Positions 52,489 through 60,257 of a stretch of 64,000 bases of DNA are shown piece after piece. Source of the stretch: Pantanalinema sp. GBBB05 (GTDB taxonomy: Bacteria > Cyanobacteriota > Cyanobacteriia > Leptolyngbyales > Leptolyngbyaceae); NCBI GenBank assembly GCA_016743235.1, contig VRZD01000025.1, positions 1 to 64,000 of the forward strand. Reading direction: 5' to 3'. The notes under the pieces were generated by a model, which saw only the letters and a program-made list of their open reading frames with translations, did no database searches and was not told the origin of the DNA. A program made the position numbers and the translations under genes. How positions within the stretch are numbered: position 1 is the first letter of the stretch; each line of letters starts with the position of its first letter.

Positions 52489-54162
52489 ATGACTAACGTT
52501 CCGATCGATCGCGTGGATGTCTTGGGAGATAAGCCTGAATCTGAACCTCCCAATAATTGGCGACACTACTTTAGCTTTAGTACCGACCATAAAGTGATTG
52601 GGATTCAATATCTGGTCACCTCCTTTATCTTCTTTCTGATCGGTGGCGTATTCTCAATGGTGATTCGCGCCGAACTGATCACGCCAGAAGCCGACTTCCT
52701 CGATCGCACCCTCTACAACAGCATGTTCACCATGCATGGGACGATCATGATCTTTTTATGGATCTTTCCGTCCCTAGTCGGGCTGTCTAATTATTTAGTG
52801 CCCTTGATGATTGGGGCGCAGGATATGGCGTTTCCCCGCTTAAATGCCGTGGCGTTCTGGTTAGTCCCCATTTTCGGCATTCTGCTGATGGCAACGTTCT
52901 TTCTACCCGATGGCACTGCCCAATCTGGCTGGTGGGTCTATCCTCCGGTGAGTACTCAAAATCCATCCGGGCGGTTAATTAATGGACAGGCAGTATGGAT
53001 TCTTGCCGTGGCCATCTCCGGCATTTCGTCGATTATGGGGGCAGTAAATTTCGTCACGACGATCGTCAAAATGCGGGCACCAGGGATGACCTTCTTCCGG
53101 ATGCCCATCTTTGTCTGGACAGTGTTGAGTGCTCAGTTGATCCAACTAACGGCTCTGCCTGCTTTAACGGCAGGAGCAGTGATGTTGTTATTTGATTTGA
53201 CCGTTGGCACCGCCTTCTTCAATCCCGATAAAGGCGGCAACCCGATTCTGTTCCAGCACTTCTTCTGGTTCTATTCCCATCCGGCTGTGTATGTGATGGT
53301 GCTGCCGATCTTCGGGGTGTTTTCCGAAATCTTTCCAGCTTTCTCCCGCAAGCCCTTATTTGGCTACAACGTCGTGGCAGTTTCCTCAATGGTAATTGCC
53401 GGAGTCAGTATTCTGGTGTGGGTTCACCACATGTATACCAGTGGCACTCCTGGCTGGATGCGCCTGGTGTTCATGCTGTCTACGATGTGTGTCGCCGTAC
53501 CCACAGGCATTAAGATTTTTGCCTGGACAGCGACCATCTGGCGAGGAAAATTGCGGCTGGATACACCGATGCTATTTGCCTTGGGCGGCATGGTGATGTT
53601 TTTATTCGCCGGCATTACGGGCATCATGCTGGCATCCGTCCCGATCGATATTCACGTCAACAACACCTATTTCGTCGTCGGTCACTTTCACTATGTGGTC
53701 AACAGCACGATCACGATGGGTATGTTTGCTGCCATCTACTTCTGGTTTCCCAAAATGACCGGACGGATGTATTACGAAGGCTTAGGCAAACTGCATTTCT
53801 GGCTGGCGTTTCTGGGCAATAACCTCACCTTCCTGCCTATGCACCCTGCCGGATTACAAGGCATGGTGCGGCGGATTTCCTCCTACGATCCCGAATATGC
53901 CTTCTGGAACGTGCTGTCCAGTTTGGGGGCCTTTCTGCTCGGCATGTCTACCCTGCCGTTTATTTTGAATATTGTCGGTTCCTGGATTCAAGGCGAACCG
54001 GCTCCCGCCAATCCCTGGCGCGCGATCGGCTTGGAATGGCTCGTCTCCTCCCCACCCCCCGTCGAAAACTTTGAACAGCCTCCAGTCGTTGTCTCAGCTC
54101 CCTACGGCTACGGCAAATCCGAACCCCTGATCGCCGGAGCCAATTCTAGCGACAGTCCATAA
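52489..54162 (+). CDS. ctaD: Heme-copper oxidase subunit I
   Basis: A 557-residue, twelve-helix catalytic subunit that reduces O2 at a heme-CuB site in the membrane. Heme and copper ligands are visible: HGTIMIF (low-spin heme), YSHPAVYVMVLP with His264 and the cross-linked Tyr268, VWVHHMYTSG (CuB His pair) and HVNNTYFVVGHFHYVV (two heme ligands). The YSHP form marks the A2 subfamily of type A oxidases, which lacks the Glu of the D-channel seen in mitochondrial-type enzymes. The other proton-channel residues were not checked. Confidence 0.96.
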   Translation: MTNVPIDRVDVLGDKPESEPPNNWRHYFSFSTDHKVIGIQYLVTSFIFFLIGGVFSMVIRAELITPEADFLDRTLYNSMFTMHGTIMIFLWIFPSLVGLSNYLVPLMIGAQDMAFPRLNAVAFWLVPIFGILLMATFFLPDGTAQSGWWVYPPVSTQNPSGRLINGQAVWILAVAISGISSIMGAVNFVTTIVKMRAPGMTFFRMPIFVWTVLSAQLIQLTALPALTAGAVMLLFDLTVGTAFFNPDKGGNPILFQHFFWFYSHPAVYVMVLPIFGVFSEIFPAFSRKPLFGYNVVAVSSMVIAGVSILVWVHHMYTSGTPGWMRLVFMLSTMCVAVPTGIKIFAWTATIWRGKLRLDTPMLFALGGMVMFLFAGITGIMLASVPIDIHVNNTYFVVGHFHYVVNSTITMGMFAAIYFWFPKMTGRMYYEGLGKLHFWLAFLGNNLTFLPMHPAGLQGMVRRISSYDPEYAFWNVLSSLGAFLLGMSTLPFILNIVGSWIQGEPAPANPWRAIGLEWLVSSPPPVENFEQPPVVVSAPYGYGKSEPLIAGANSSDSP

Positions 54163-54206
54163 GCGACTCCCCATCTCCCCATCTCCCTTACCTCCCCCAC
54201 TCCCCT
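54163..54206. repeat. Pyrimidine-rich short-repeat spacer
   Basis: A C/T-dominated tract with units such as CTCCCCAT and CCCCATCTCC fills the whole gap between subunits I and III. Similar tracts lie at 18451, 41375 and 54838 in other spacers. Confidence 0.55.
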
Positions 54207-54818
54207 ATGGACAGTTCCCTCACCTCCCAACCGATCGAGCCACCAGCTCACGCTACCGCTGCCCATACCCACGATGTCCAGGGCACCAGCCTATTTGGCT
54301 TCATCGTCTTCCTGCTCTCCGAGAGCATGATTTTCTTCAGCTTCTTCGCCGGCTACATTGCCCTCAAAACCACCACACCCGATTGGTCTCCGCCGGGGAT
54401 GGAACAGTTAGAGGTATTTAGCCCCGCCATTAATACGATCGTCCTGGTGTCCAGTAGCCTGGTGATTTATTTCGCGGAAGAAGCCCTCAAACGCCATAAG
54501 CTCACATTATTTCGAGTGTTCTGGTTCCTAACTTCCGCTATGGGCGCTTACTTCCTGGTCGGGCAAGCGATCGAGTGGCGTAGCTTACCCTTTGGCTTTA
54601 CCGATGGCGTATTTGGTGGCAGCTTTTATCTGCTCACCGGTTTTCATGGTCTCCACGTGCTAACAGGAATCCTGCTGCAATTCCTGATGCTGGCTCGTTC
54701 CTTCATTCCTGGTAACTACGACACCGGACATGTGGGAGTAACGGAAGTGTCCCTGTTCTGGCACTTCGTTGATGTCATCTGGATCATTCTGTTCTGCCTG
54801 ATCTACCTCTGGCAGTAA
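54207..54818 (+). CDS. ctaE: Heme-copper oxidase subunit III
   Basis: A 203-residue subunit with five membrane helices, typical of the short bacterial form. Signatures are LFGFIVFLLSESMIFFSFFA, IYFAEEALKRHKLTLFRVFW, SFYLLTGFHGLHVLTGILLQ and SLFWHFVDVIWIILFCLIYL. It binds subunit I and stabilises the active-site proton path. Encoded 44 bp after subunit I. Confidence 0.95.
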   Translation: MDSSLTSQPIEPPAHATAAHTHDVQGTSLFGFIVFLLSESMIFFSFFAGYIALKTTTPDWSPPGMEQLEVFSPAINTIVLVSSSLVIYFAEEALKRHKLTLFRVFWFLTSAMGAYFLVGQAIEWRSLPFGFTDGVFGGSFYLLTGFHGLHVLTGILLQFLMLARSFIPGNYDTGHVGVTEVSLFWHFVDVIWIILFCLIYLWQ

Positions 54819-54837
54819 TTCGACCGGATTACCTAAA

Positions 54838-54890
54838 CGGACAATAGACTATCTCCCCCATCCTCCCTAACTCCCTTATCTACCCCATTC
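54838..54890. repeat. Pyrimidine-rich short-repeat spacer
   Basis: A C/T-rich tract (CTCCCCCATCCTCCC, CTCCCTTATC, CCCCATTCCC) between subunit III and the GMC oxidoreductase, like the tract before subunit III. Confidence 0.5.
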
Positions 54891-54909
54891 CCTAGCGAGG
54901 ACAGCCTCC

Positions 54910-56487
54910 ATGATTATTGATGATCAACACTACGACCTCATCATTATTGGTACTGGTGCAGGTGGTGGAACCCTGGCACACAAACTTGCCGCCACAGGTA
55001 AAAAGATTTTGATCCTGGAACGGGGCGACTTTCTGCCCCAGGAAGCCGAAAACTGGGACACAACGGAGGTGTTTCGTAAAGAGCGCTACCACCCGAATGA
55101 ACAATGGTTTGACAATGCCGGAGAGCCATTTCGACCGCAAACCAATTACTGCGTCGGCGGGAATACCAAAGTCTATGGTGCCGCCTTACTGCGGATGCGG
55201 GAGCGAGACTTTGAGGAGGTGAAGCACCAGAACGGAGTTTCGCCCGCCTGGGGACTGAAATATGCCGACTTTGAGCCGTACTACACCGAAGCAGAGCGGT
55301 TGTATCAGGTGCATGGGGGTCAGCCTGAAAGCGACCCTACTGAGCCGCATCACAGTAGTAGCTATGAGTGTCCACCGATCAGCCACGAACCTCGGATGCA
55401 GGAGATTTGTCAGTCGATCGCCTCCCAAGGGTTACATCCCTTTCACCTACCATTAGCCCTGAAACTGAATGAAGCCGATCGCGACCAAAGTACCTGCATT
55501 CGGTGTGATACCTGCGATGGCTATCCCTGCAAAGTTCATGCTAAAGCAGACACAGAGATTACTGGCATTCGTCCGGCACTGGATTATCCCAATGTCACGT
55601 TGAAAACGAATGCGAAAGTCTTGTATCTGCACACGAATGAATCTGGACGAGAGGTGAAAGCCATTCAGGCGGAGGTGAACGGACAGCGTTACTTATTTGC
55701 TGGACATCTGTTTGTGGTGGCCTGTGGAGCCGTCAATTCGGCGGCATTGTTGCTGCGATCGACGAACGACAAGCATCCCAATGGACTGGCAAACAGTTCT
55801 TCGCAGGTGGGACGCAATTTTATGAAGCACCTGATCAGTGCGGTGGTGCAAATTAGTCCAACCGCGAACCCCTCGATTTATCCCAAGACGATCGCAGTGA
55901 ATGATTTCTATTGGGGGGAAGCGGGCTATCCCTACCCAATGGGACATATCCAAAACACGGGCAAAATCCACCAGGAAATGATTCCGGGGGAAGCACCACC
56001 CTTATTATCGATCGTGTCTCGCCTGATGCCGGGATTTAGTTTGCGCCAACTGGCGACCCATGCCACAGGCTGGTGGCTGCAAACTGAAGATTTACCCAAT
56101 TCCAAGAATCAGGTACGGGTCGTTGGGGACAAGTTGTATTTGGACTACACCCCTAACAACACGGATGCCCACGATCGCCTGGTGTATCGCTGGACAGAGG
56201 TGCTAAAAGCCGTCGATAAAAGCGCCGAACATACGGCTCTGCGGCGGGGACTGTATCCCCGCAGTGACGAACCAATTCAGGTGGTTGCGAATCAATGTGG
56301 CACCTGTCGGTTTGGCGAAGATCCAGCTACCTCAGTGCTGGATCTCAACTGCCGCACTCATGATGTAGACAATCTGTACGTCGTCGATGGTAGCTTTTTC
56401 CCATCAAATGCTGGAGTTAGCCCAGCCTTGACCATCATGGCGAATGCCCTGCGGGTAGGCGATCATTTACGCGATCGCTTGAAGTAA
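54910..56487 (+). CDS. GMC-family flavin oxidoreductase
   Basis: A 525-residue FAD enzyme. The dinucleotide motif is IIGTGAGGGTLAHKLAATGK at the N-terminus and the C-terminal signature is LYVVDGSFFPSNAGVSPALT. A cysteine-rich insertion has Cys196, Cys199, Cys202 and Cys207 (CIRCDTCDGYPC), which looks like a small Fe-S or zinc site. In the second signature the usual HxxGTCR has Asn in the His place (NQCGTCRFGEDP). Such GMC enzymes oxidise alcohols, sugars or terpenoids and pass electrons onward. Last gene of the oxidase unit, so it may feed electrons to quinone and thus to the oxidase; this link is inference from position. Confidence 0.88.
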   Translation: MIIDDQHYDLIIIGTGAGGGTLAHKLAATGKKILILERGDFLPQEAENWDTTEVFRKERYHPNEQWFDNAGEPFRPQTNYCVGGNTKVYGAALLRMRERDFEEVKHQNGVSPAWGLKYADFEPYYTEAERLYQVHGGQPESDPTEPHHSSSYECPPISHEPRMQEICQSIASQGLHPFHLPLALKLNEADRDQSTCIRCDTCDGYPCKVHAKADTEITGIRPALDYPNVTLKTNAKVLYLHTNESGREVKAIQAEVNGQRYLFAGHLFVVACGAVNSAALLLRSTNDKHPNGLANSSSQVGRNFMKHLISAVVQISPTANPSIYPKTIAVNDFYWGEAGYPYPMGHIQNTGKIHQEMIPGEAPPLLSIVSRLMPGFSLRQLATHATGWWLQTEDLPNSKNQVRVVGDKLYLDYTPNNTDAHDRLVYRWTEVLKAVDKSAEHTALRRGLYPRSDEPIQVVANQCGTCRFGEDPATSVLDLNCRTHDVDNLYVVDGSFFPSNAGVSPALTIMANALRVGDHLRDRLK

Positions 56488-56492
56488 TTCGA

Positions 56493-56909
56493 CTAACGTA
56501 AAGGTCGAATAAAGCTGTTATTGGCACGAACAAGGCAAATTTTATCATTATCGCCGATCGTCACTTTCAGCCAGGGTTTGTTGGCCTCATCAAACATTGT
56601 CACCATTCCGGCGGGAGTCATGTTGGCTACTAACACCGTGTTGTAGGGAAAGCGGCGAACGACGCTCCATTCGCGGATATTCATCCGAGGATACTGAGCA
56701 TCGGGAGCATACCACTCTGTAGGAATTTCAGACGACCAACGGCAATTTAAGCCATCTGGATCACGATCGACCACTATCCACTTTTCATGACCCGTGCGGC
56801 GTGAAAAGTCACCATTACTATCTGCAACAGGCAAAGATTGCGCCAGAGCTGGAGTGGCGGTGAATGCAACTAAAGCAAAGACTGTGATCGCCAAAAATTG
56901 TTTCAACAT
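56493..56909 (-). CDS. Small secreted protein
   Basis: A 138-residue protein with a clear signal peptide (MLKQFLAITVFALVAFTATP, cleavage after ALAQ) and a compact beta-rich mature part with Cys, Trp and Arg residues (WIVVDRDPDGLNCRWSSEIP; FPYNTVLVANMTPAGMVTMF; DNDKICLVRANNSFI). An SH3-like fold is possible. Function unknown. Its stop lies in a small inverted repeat (ATTCGAC / GTCGAAT, 56487-56510) between convergent genes. Confidence 0.75.
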   Translation of the reverse strand: MLKQFLAITVFALVAFTATPALAQSLPVADSNGDFSRRTGHEKWIVVDRDPDGLNCRWSSEIPTEWYAPDAQYPRMNIREWSVVRRFPYNTVLVANMTPAGMVTMFDEANKPWLKVTIGDNDKICLVRANNSFIRPLR

Positions 56910-56976
56910 ATCGGGGTGTCCATCCTGAGGAACTCATACTTGAAACTACCCAGCCACCACTGTAAATTTCTGATGA

Positions 56977-57507
56977 CTAACGAGAAGGGTTAATCCCATT
57001 AATGGGTTGACCCAGGCGGTTATACAGCAGAATATCCCATTGTCCGTTGGTGCTGGCTTCAAAAGCAATCACATTGCCATCCGCACTAATCACTGGATTG
57101 CGCACGGCTGCCCGCAGATTATCCGTTAAGTTACGGAGTTGGCGGGTATCCCGATCGTATAAATAAATCCCAGATTGCCCCTGACGATTACCCGCAAACA
57201 CAATAAAGCGCCCATTAACGGAAACGGCAGGATTGGATTCTAAGGTATCGATCGCATTCAATCCAGATAGCTCAATTAGAGTTTGAGCCACCGTGTCGTA
57301 GAGATAAATATCCTGGCTGCCCCGCCGATCGGAGGAAAACACAATGTAGCGATCGGCGATCCGTGGCGTGACTTCACCAAACGGACTATTCAGACTCCGC
57401 CCACTGGGATCGTAGGGAAATGTAATCAAGCGAGAACCGCCGCATCCTCCCAGACCACCCGCCAAAACTAGCACCAGAAACACACGGAGTTTCACAGCTA
57501 AACACAA
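56977..57507 (-). CDS. TolB-like beta-propeller lipoprotein
   Basis: A 176-residue lipoprotein: signal peptide with lipobox LGGC (Cys22), then about four WD40-like (PD40) strands, as in RYIVFSSDRRGSQDIYLYDT, GRFIVFAGNRQGQSGIYLYD and GNVIAFEASTNGQWDILLYN. This is half the length of full TolB-type propellers, so it either forms an incomplete propeller or pairs with itself. Similar small cyanobacterial proteins lie near no fixed partner. Monocistronic. Confidence 0.85.
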   Translation of the reverse strand: MCLAVKLRVFLVLVLAGGLGGCGGSRLITFPYDPSGRSLNSPFGEVTPRIADRYIVFSSDRRGSQDIYLYDTVAQTLIELSGLNAIDTLESNPAVSVNGRFIVFAGNRQGQSGIYLYDRDTRQLRNLTDNLRAAVRNPVISADGNVIAFEASTNGQWDILLYNRLGQPINGINPSR

Positions 57508-57735
57508 TAACGAACAGGATGGAAATATTGCCCCCTCACGTTAACATGCAGGCTAGACAATCAGCGCCAGGTTTGACGAATCATTTACGTGTCTGTGATC
57601 GGGTGATCGCCAATCTGGATTAGGTGTAACAAGTTATCAAGATTCTAAAAAAATCTGTATAGTCTGCGACATTTTATCTCCTAGGTGAGAAGCTGAACAG
57701 TAGAGATACCTAGAACTCGAATTAATAAGCGGCTT

Positions 57736-57966
57736 ATGAATACGACAGATCCTCTCCGAGAGCAGGTTGTCCAGCAACGGCAAGATGAAGAGCATTTACA
57801 TGAGAACGTTTTAAGCCGGGCAGAAGCAGAAATCACTACGACTGTAGCCGATGCTGGCTTGAATGAGCAGGTGCGAGAACAGGTCGCCCAATTGCGCCAA
57901 GATACAGAAGCCTTACAAGAAAAGCTGTTAAGTCGGGCTGAACAACAGGTCAATCCCACGAGTTAG
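57736..57966 (+). CDS. Small coiled-coil protein with internal duplication
   Basis: A 76-residue very hydrophilic, helical protein. Residues 8-30 (REQVVQQRQDEEHLHENVLS...) and 47-69 (REQVAQLRQDTEALQEKLLS...) are two copies of one unit, offset by 39 residues, with heptad-like spacing of Val/Leu, so it probably forms a coiled coil. The DNA copies have diverged, so the duplication is old. A good terminator follows, which supports a real gene. Function unknown. Confidence 0.65.
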   Translation: MNTTDPLREQVVQQRQDEEHLHENVLSRAEAEITTTVADAGLNEQVREQVAQLRQDTEALQEKLLSRAEQQVNPTS

Positions 57967-58045
57967 ACCAAGAGTTGAATGCCCTTAACTCTACTTCGCC
58001 TGACTGCCAAGATTTCAGTTTGTTACGCTCCTGAATATCAAATGC

Positions 58046-58068
58046 AACCCCGGTGACACGGGGTTTTT
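58046..58068 (+). terminator. Rho-independent terminator
   Basis: AACCCCG and CGGGGTT form a 7-bp stem around GTGACA and are followed by a T-run (58064-58068). It ends the small coiled-coil gene, just before the stop of the convergent UbiB-like gene. Confidence 0.8.
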
Positions 58069-58094
58069 ATTGGCAACTCATCGGCGATCGCCCG

Positions 58095-60152
58095 TTAGCG
58101 CTCAATCGGAATCAACCGTGGCGGAGTCGATTCTAGAGTGGCGGGTAGCTCGGGTTCATCGGCCAGCAAAAATTCCCGAATTAGCCGAGCCAATACCCGT
58201 TGAGTTAGACCTTCTGCCACTTGCTGACCCATTTGGTAAGTTTCTGGCTTCAAGAACAGGCGGGGGAGGACGGGCAGAATTTTGGTTGGATCAAAGCCGC
58301 GAGTTTCCTGTAGGATGCTCCAAATCCGCTGAATATGATCCAGATTTTTTTCGGTACTGGGTGGAATTGCCGGATGCGTGACGGTTAAGCCGACCCATTC
58401 TCCGATCGCGGAAGTTGCGGTTTGCCAAGCGTTCAGCCCGATCGCATCCAGTCCCACAACAATTTCGTTCACCAAATAACTGCGGATCATTTCTCCCCGT
58501 TCGGAGAACAGGTAATCTACGGTTTGATCAACAACCTGCCCTAAGTCATAATCACTGCTATTCCGGGCATTGCGCAGTAGATTCTCTAGGCGGTTCCAGC
58601 GGAAGCTACCATCTTTAAACAATAGATCCCGTAGGGATGTGCGCAGTTGCGGCGCGGGATCGGTCAGCAACCGTTTAGAGACATAAGGATAGGCTTTACT
58701 GAGTACCTTAAAGTTCGGATCGACATTAATGGCAATGCCTTCCAGCGTCACGAGCGATCGAATAATCAGCGCGTAGTAGGCAGGAACTCGGAAGGGATAC
58801 TCATACATCAAAGCCGACAGTTTATCGGTAATGCTTTTAATATTGATTTCTGCAACTGTCGCACCCAAAGCATCACTAAACACCTCGGCAAACGCCGGAA
58901 TAATTGGGGTTAGATCTGTGTCCGGTGTGAGGAATTCCAGATTGACATAATCTCGTGCCAATCCCTCAAAGTCCCGGTTAACCAGATGGACGATCGCTTC
59001 AATCAGTCCATAACGTTGATGGGGTTTGACTTCACTCATCATGCCGAAGTCCAGGTAGGCGAGCTTACCATCAGGAGTCGCCAGCAAATTACCCGGATGG
59101 GGATCGGCATGGAAAAAGCCATGTTCTAGTAATTGGCGGAGCGAACACTGGACACCGACATCAATTAAGTAAGTCGCATCAATCCCCTGCGATCGAATCG
59201 CTTCCGGTTGGGTCAGCTTGGTGCCCGTAATCCACTCCATCGTCAGCACCCGTCGTCCGGTGTATTGCCAATAGATGCGTGGCACATAGATATCGGGCAG
59301 ATGCCCATAGAGTTGAGTAAACCGCTCAGCGTTGCGACCTTCCTGCTCGTAGTCCATCTCTTCAAAGATGCGACTCGCGAATTCATCCATGATCCCCACC
59401 AGATCACTGCGAATCTGCTTGATCCGCCGCATGGCTAAGGCTGCCATTTGCCGCAGAATATACATATCTAAGGTCACGGCTTGTGCCAGCCCAGGACGCT
59501 GAACCTTAACGGCTACTTCTTCGCCCGTTTTCAGTTTGCCCCGATATACTTGCCCTAAAGAGGCTGCCGCGATCGGGAACTCAGTCAACTCCGCATAGAT
59601 TTCGTCTGGAGGACTGCCTAGTTCTTCTTGGATAAATTGAAAGGCGATCGCATTATCAAATGGTGGTAACTGATCTTGCAGCTTCGCTAGCTCTTCCAGA
59701 TACAGCGGTGGTACTAAATCAGGTCGGGTGGATAACGCCTGCCCCACCTTAATAAAGGCTGGTCCCAACTTCGTCAACAGGTCTCGCAACTGGATAGCCT
59801 GCCGTCGTTGCTTCGCTTCTGTCACTCCCGTCTGTTGATTCCACCACCAGGTGAAGGCAAAGCGCACAAAAGGCAGAAAAATTTGGACGACCCGCAGCCA
59901 GACCTGCAAGGGACGCTGACTGTAATAGGCCTCAATCTCTTCAGCGTTATAGCGGAGGGCAGTACTATCCTCAGCGGCAGGGATCTGAGCATACTTTAAA
60001 GCTGACACTGCACCGGATAAGCCTTCTCCATCCCGCTCGACACTTGAGTCAGGCTGATCATCTAGCTCTAAAACGTCGATCTCGTCCGGTTCCATGACAG
60101 ACGGGTTAAACCGGGATGTGGTAGAAATCGGCGGTGCAGTATTCACATTCAT
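58095..60152 (-). CDS. ABC1 atypical kinase (UbiB/AarF family)
   Basis: A 685-residue member of the atypical kinase family that supports quinone and isoprenoid-lipid synthesis. The family-specific KxGQ region FIKVGQALSTRPDLVPPLYL, the Ala-rich loop in place of a glycine loop (AAASLGQVYRGKLKTGEEVA), VAVKVQRPGLAQA, the HADPHPGNLLATPDGKLAYL catalytic segment and DFGMMSEV are all present. The C-terminal about 250 residues are the usual helical extension of cyanobacterial members. The N-terminal 70 residues are acidic and probably disordered. In cyanobacteria and chloroplasts such proteins act in plastoquinone and tocopherol metabolism. Not next to quinone genes. Confidence 0.92.
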   Translation of the reverse strand: MNVNTAPPISTTSRFNPSVMEPDEIDVLELDDQPDSSVERDGEGLSGAVSALKYAQIPAAEDSTALRYNAEEIEAYYSQRPLQVWLRVVQIFLPFVRFAFTWWWNQQTGVTEAKQRRQAIQLRDLLTKLGPAFIKVGQALSTRPDLVPPLYLEELAKLQDQLPPFDNAIAFQFIQEELGSPPDEIYAELTEFPIAAASLGQVYRGKLKTGEEVAVKVQRPGLAQAVTLDMYILRQMAALAMRRIKQIRSDLVGIMDEFASRIFEEMDYEQEGRNAERFTQLYGHLPDIYVPRIYWQYTGRRVLTMEWITGTKLTQPEAIRSQGIDATYLIDVGVQCSLRQLLEHGFFHADPHPGNLLATPDGKLAYLDFGMMSEVKPHQRYGLIEAIVHLVNRDFEGLARDYVNLEFLTPDTDLTPIIPAFAEVFSDALGATVAEINIKSITDKLSALMYEYPFRVPAYYALIIRSLVTLEGIAINVDPNFKVLSKAYPYVSKRLLTDPAPQLRTSLRDLLFKDGSFRWNRLENLLRNARNSSDYDLGQVVDQTVDYLFSERGEMIRSYLVNEIVVGLDAIGLNAWQTATSAIGEWVGLTVTHPAIPPSTEKNLDHIQRIWSILQETRGFDPTKILPVLPRLFLKPETYQMGQQVAEGLTQRVLARLIREFLLADEPELPATLESTPPRLIPIER

Positions 60153-60257
60153 GGGGTTGCCGTTAGGGTTGGGAGCAGGAATATTAAGTATTGTAACAAG
60201 CGAATCTCGATCTCAGCTGTATTTCTCTCCACCCTACACCTTAGACCCTAGTCCCTT

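Noticed and set aside
57681..57959. 92-codon minus-strand frame over the small coiled-coil gene
   Set aside because: A Cys/Ser/Arg-rich product that mirrors the Gln/Arg codons of the plus-strand gene; the plus-strand reading has an internal repeat and a terminator.
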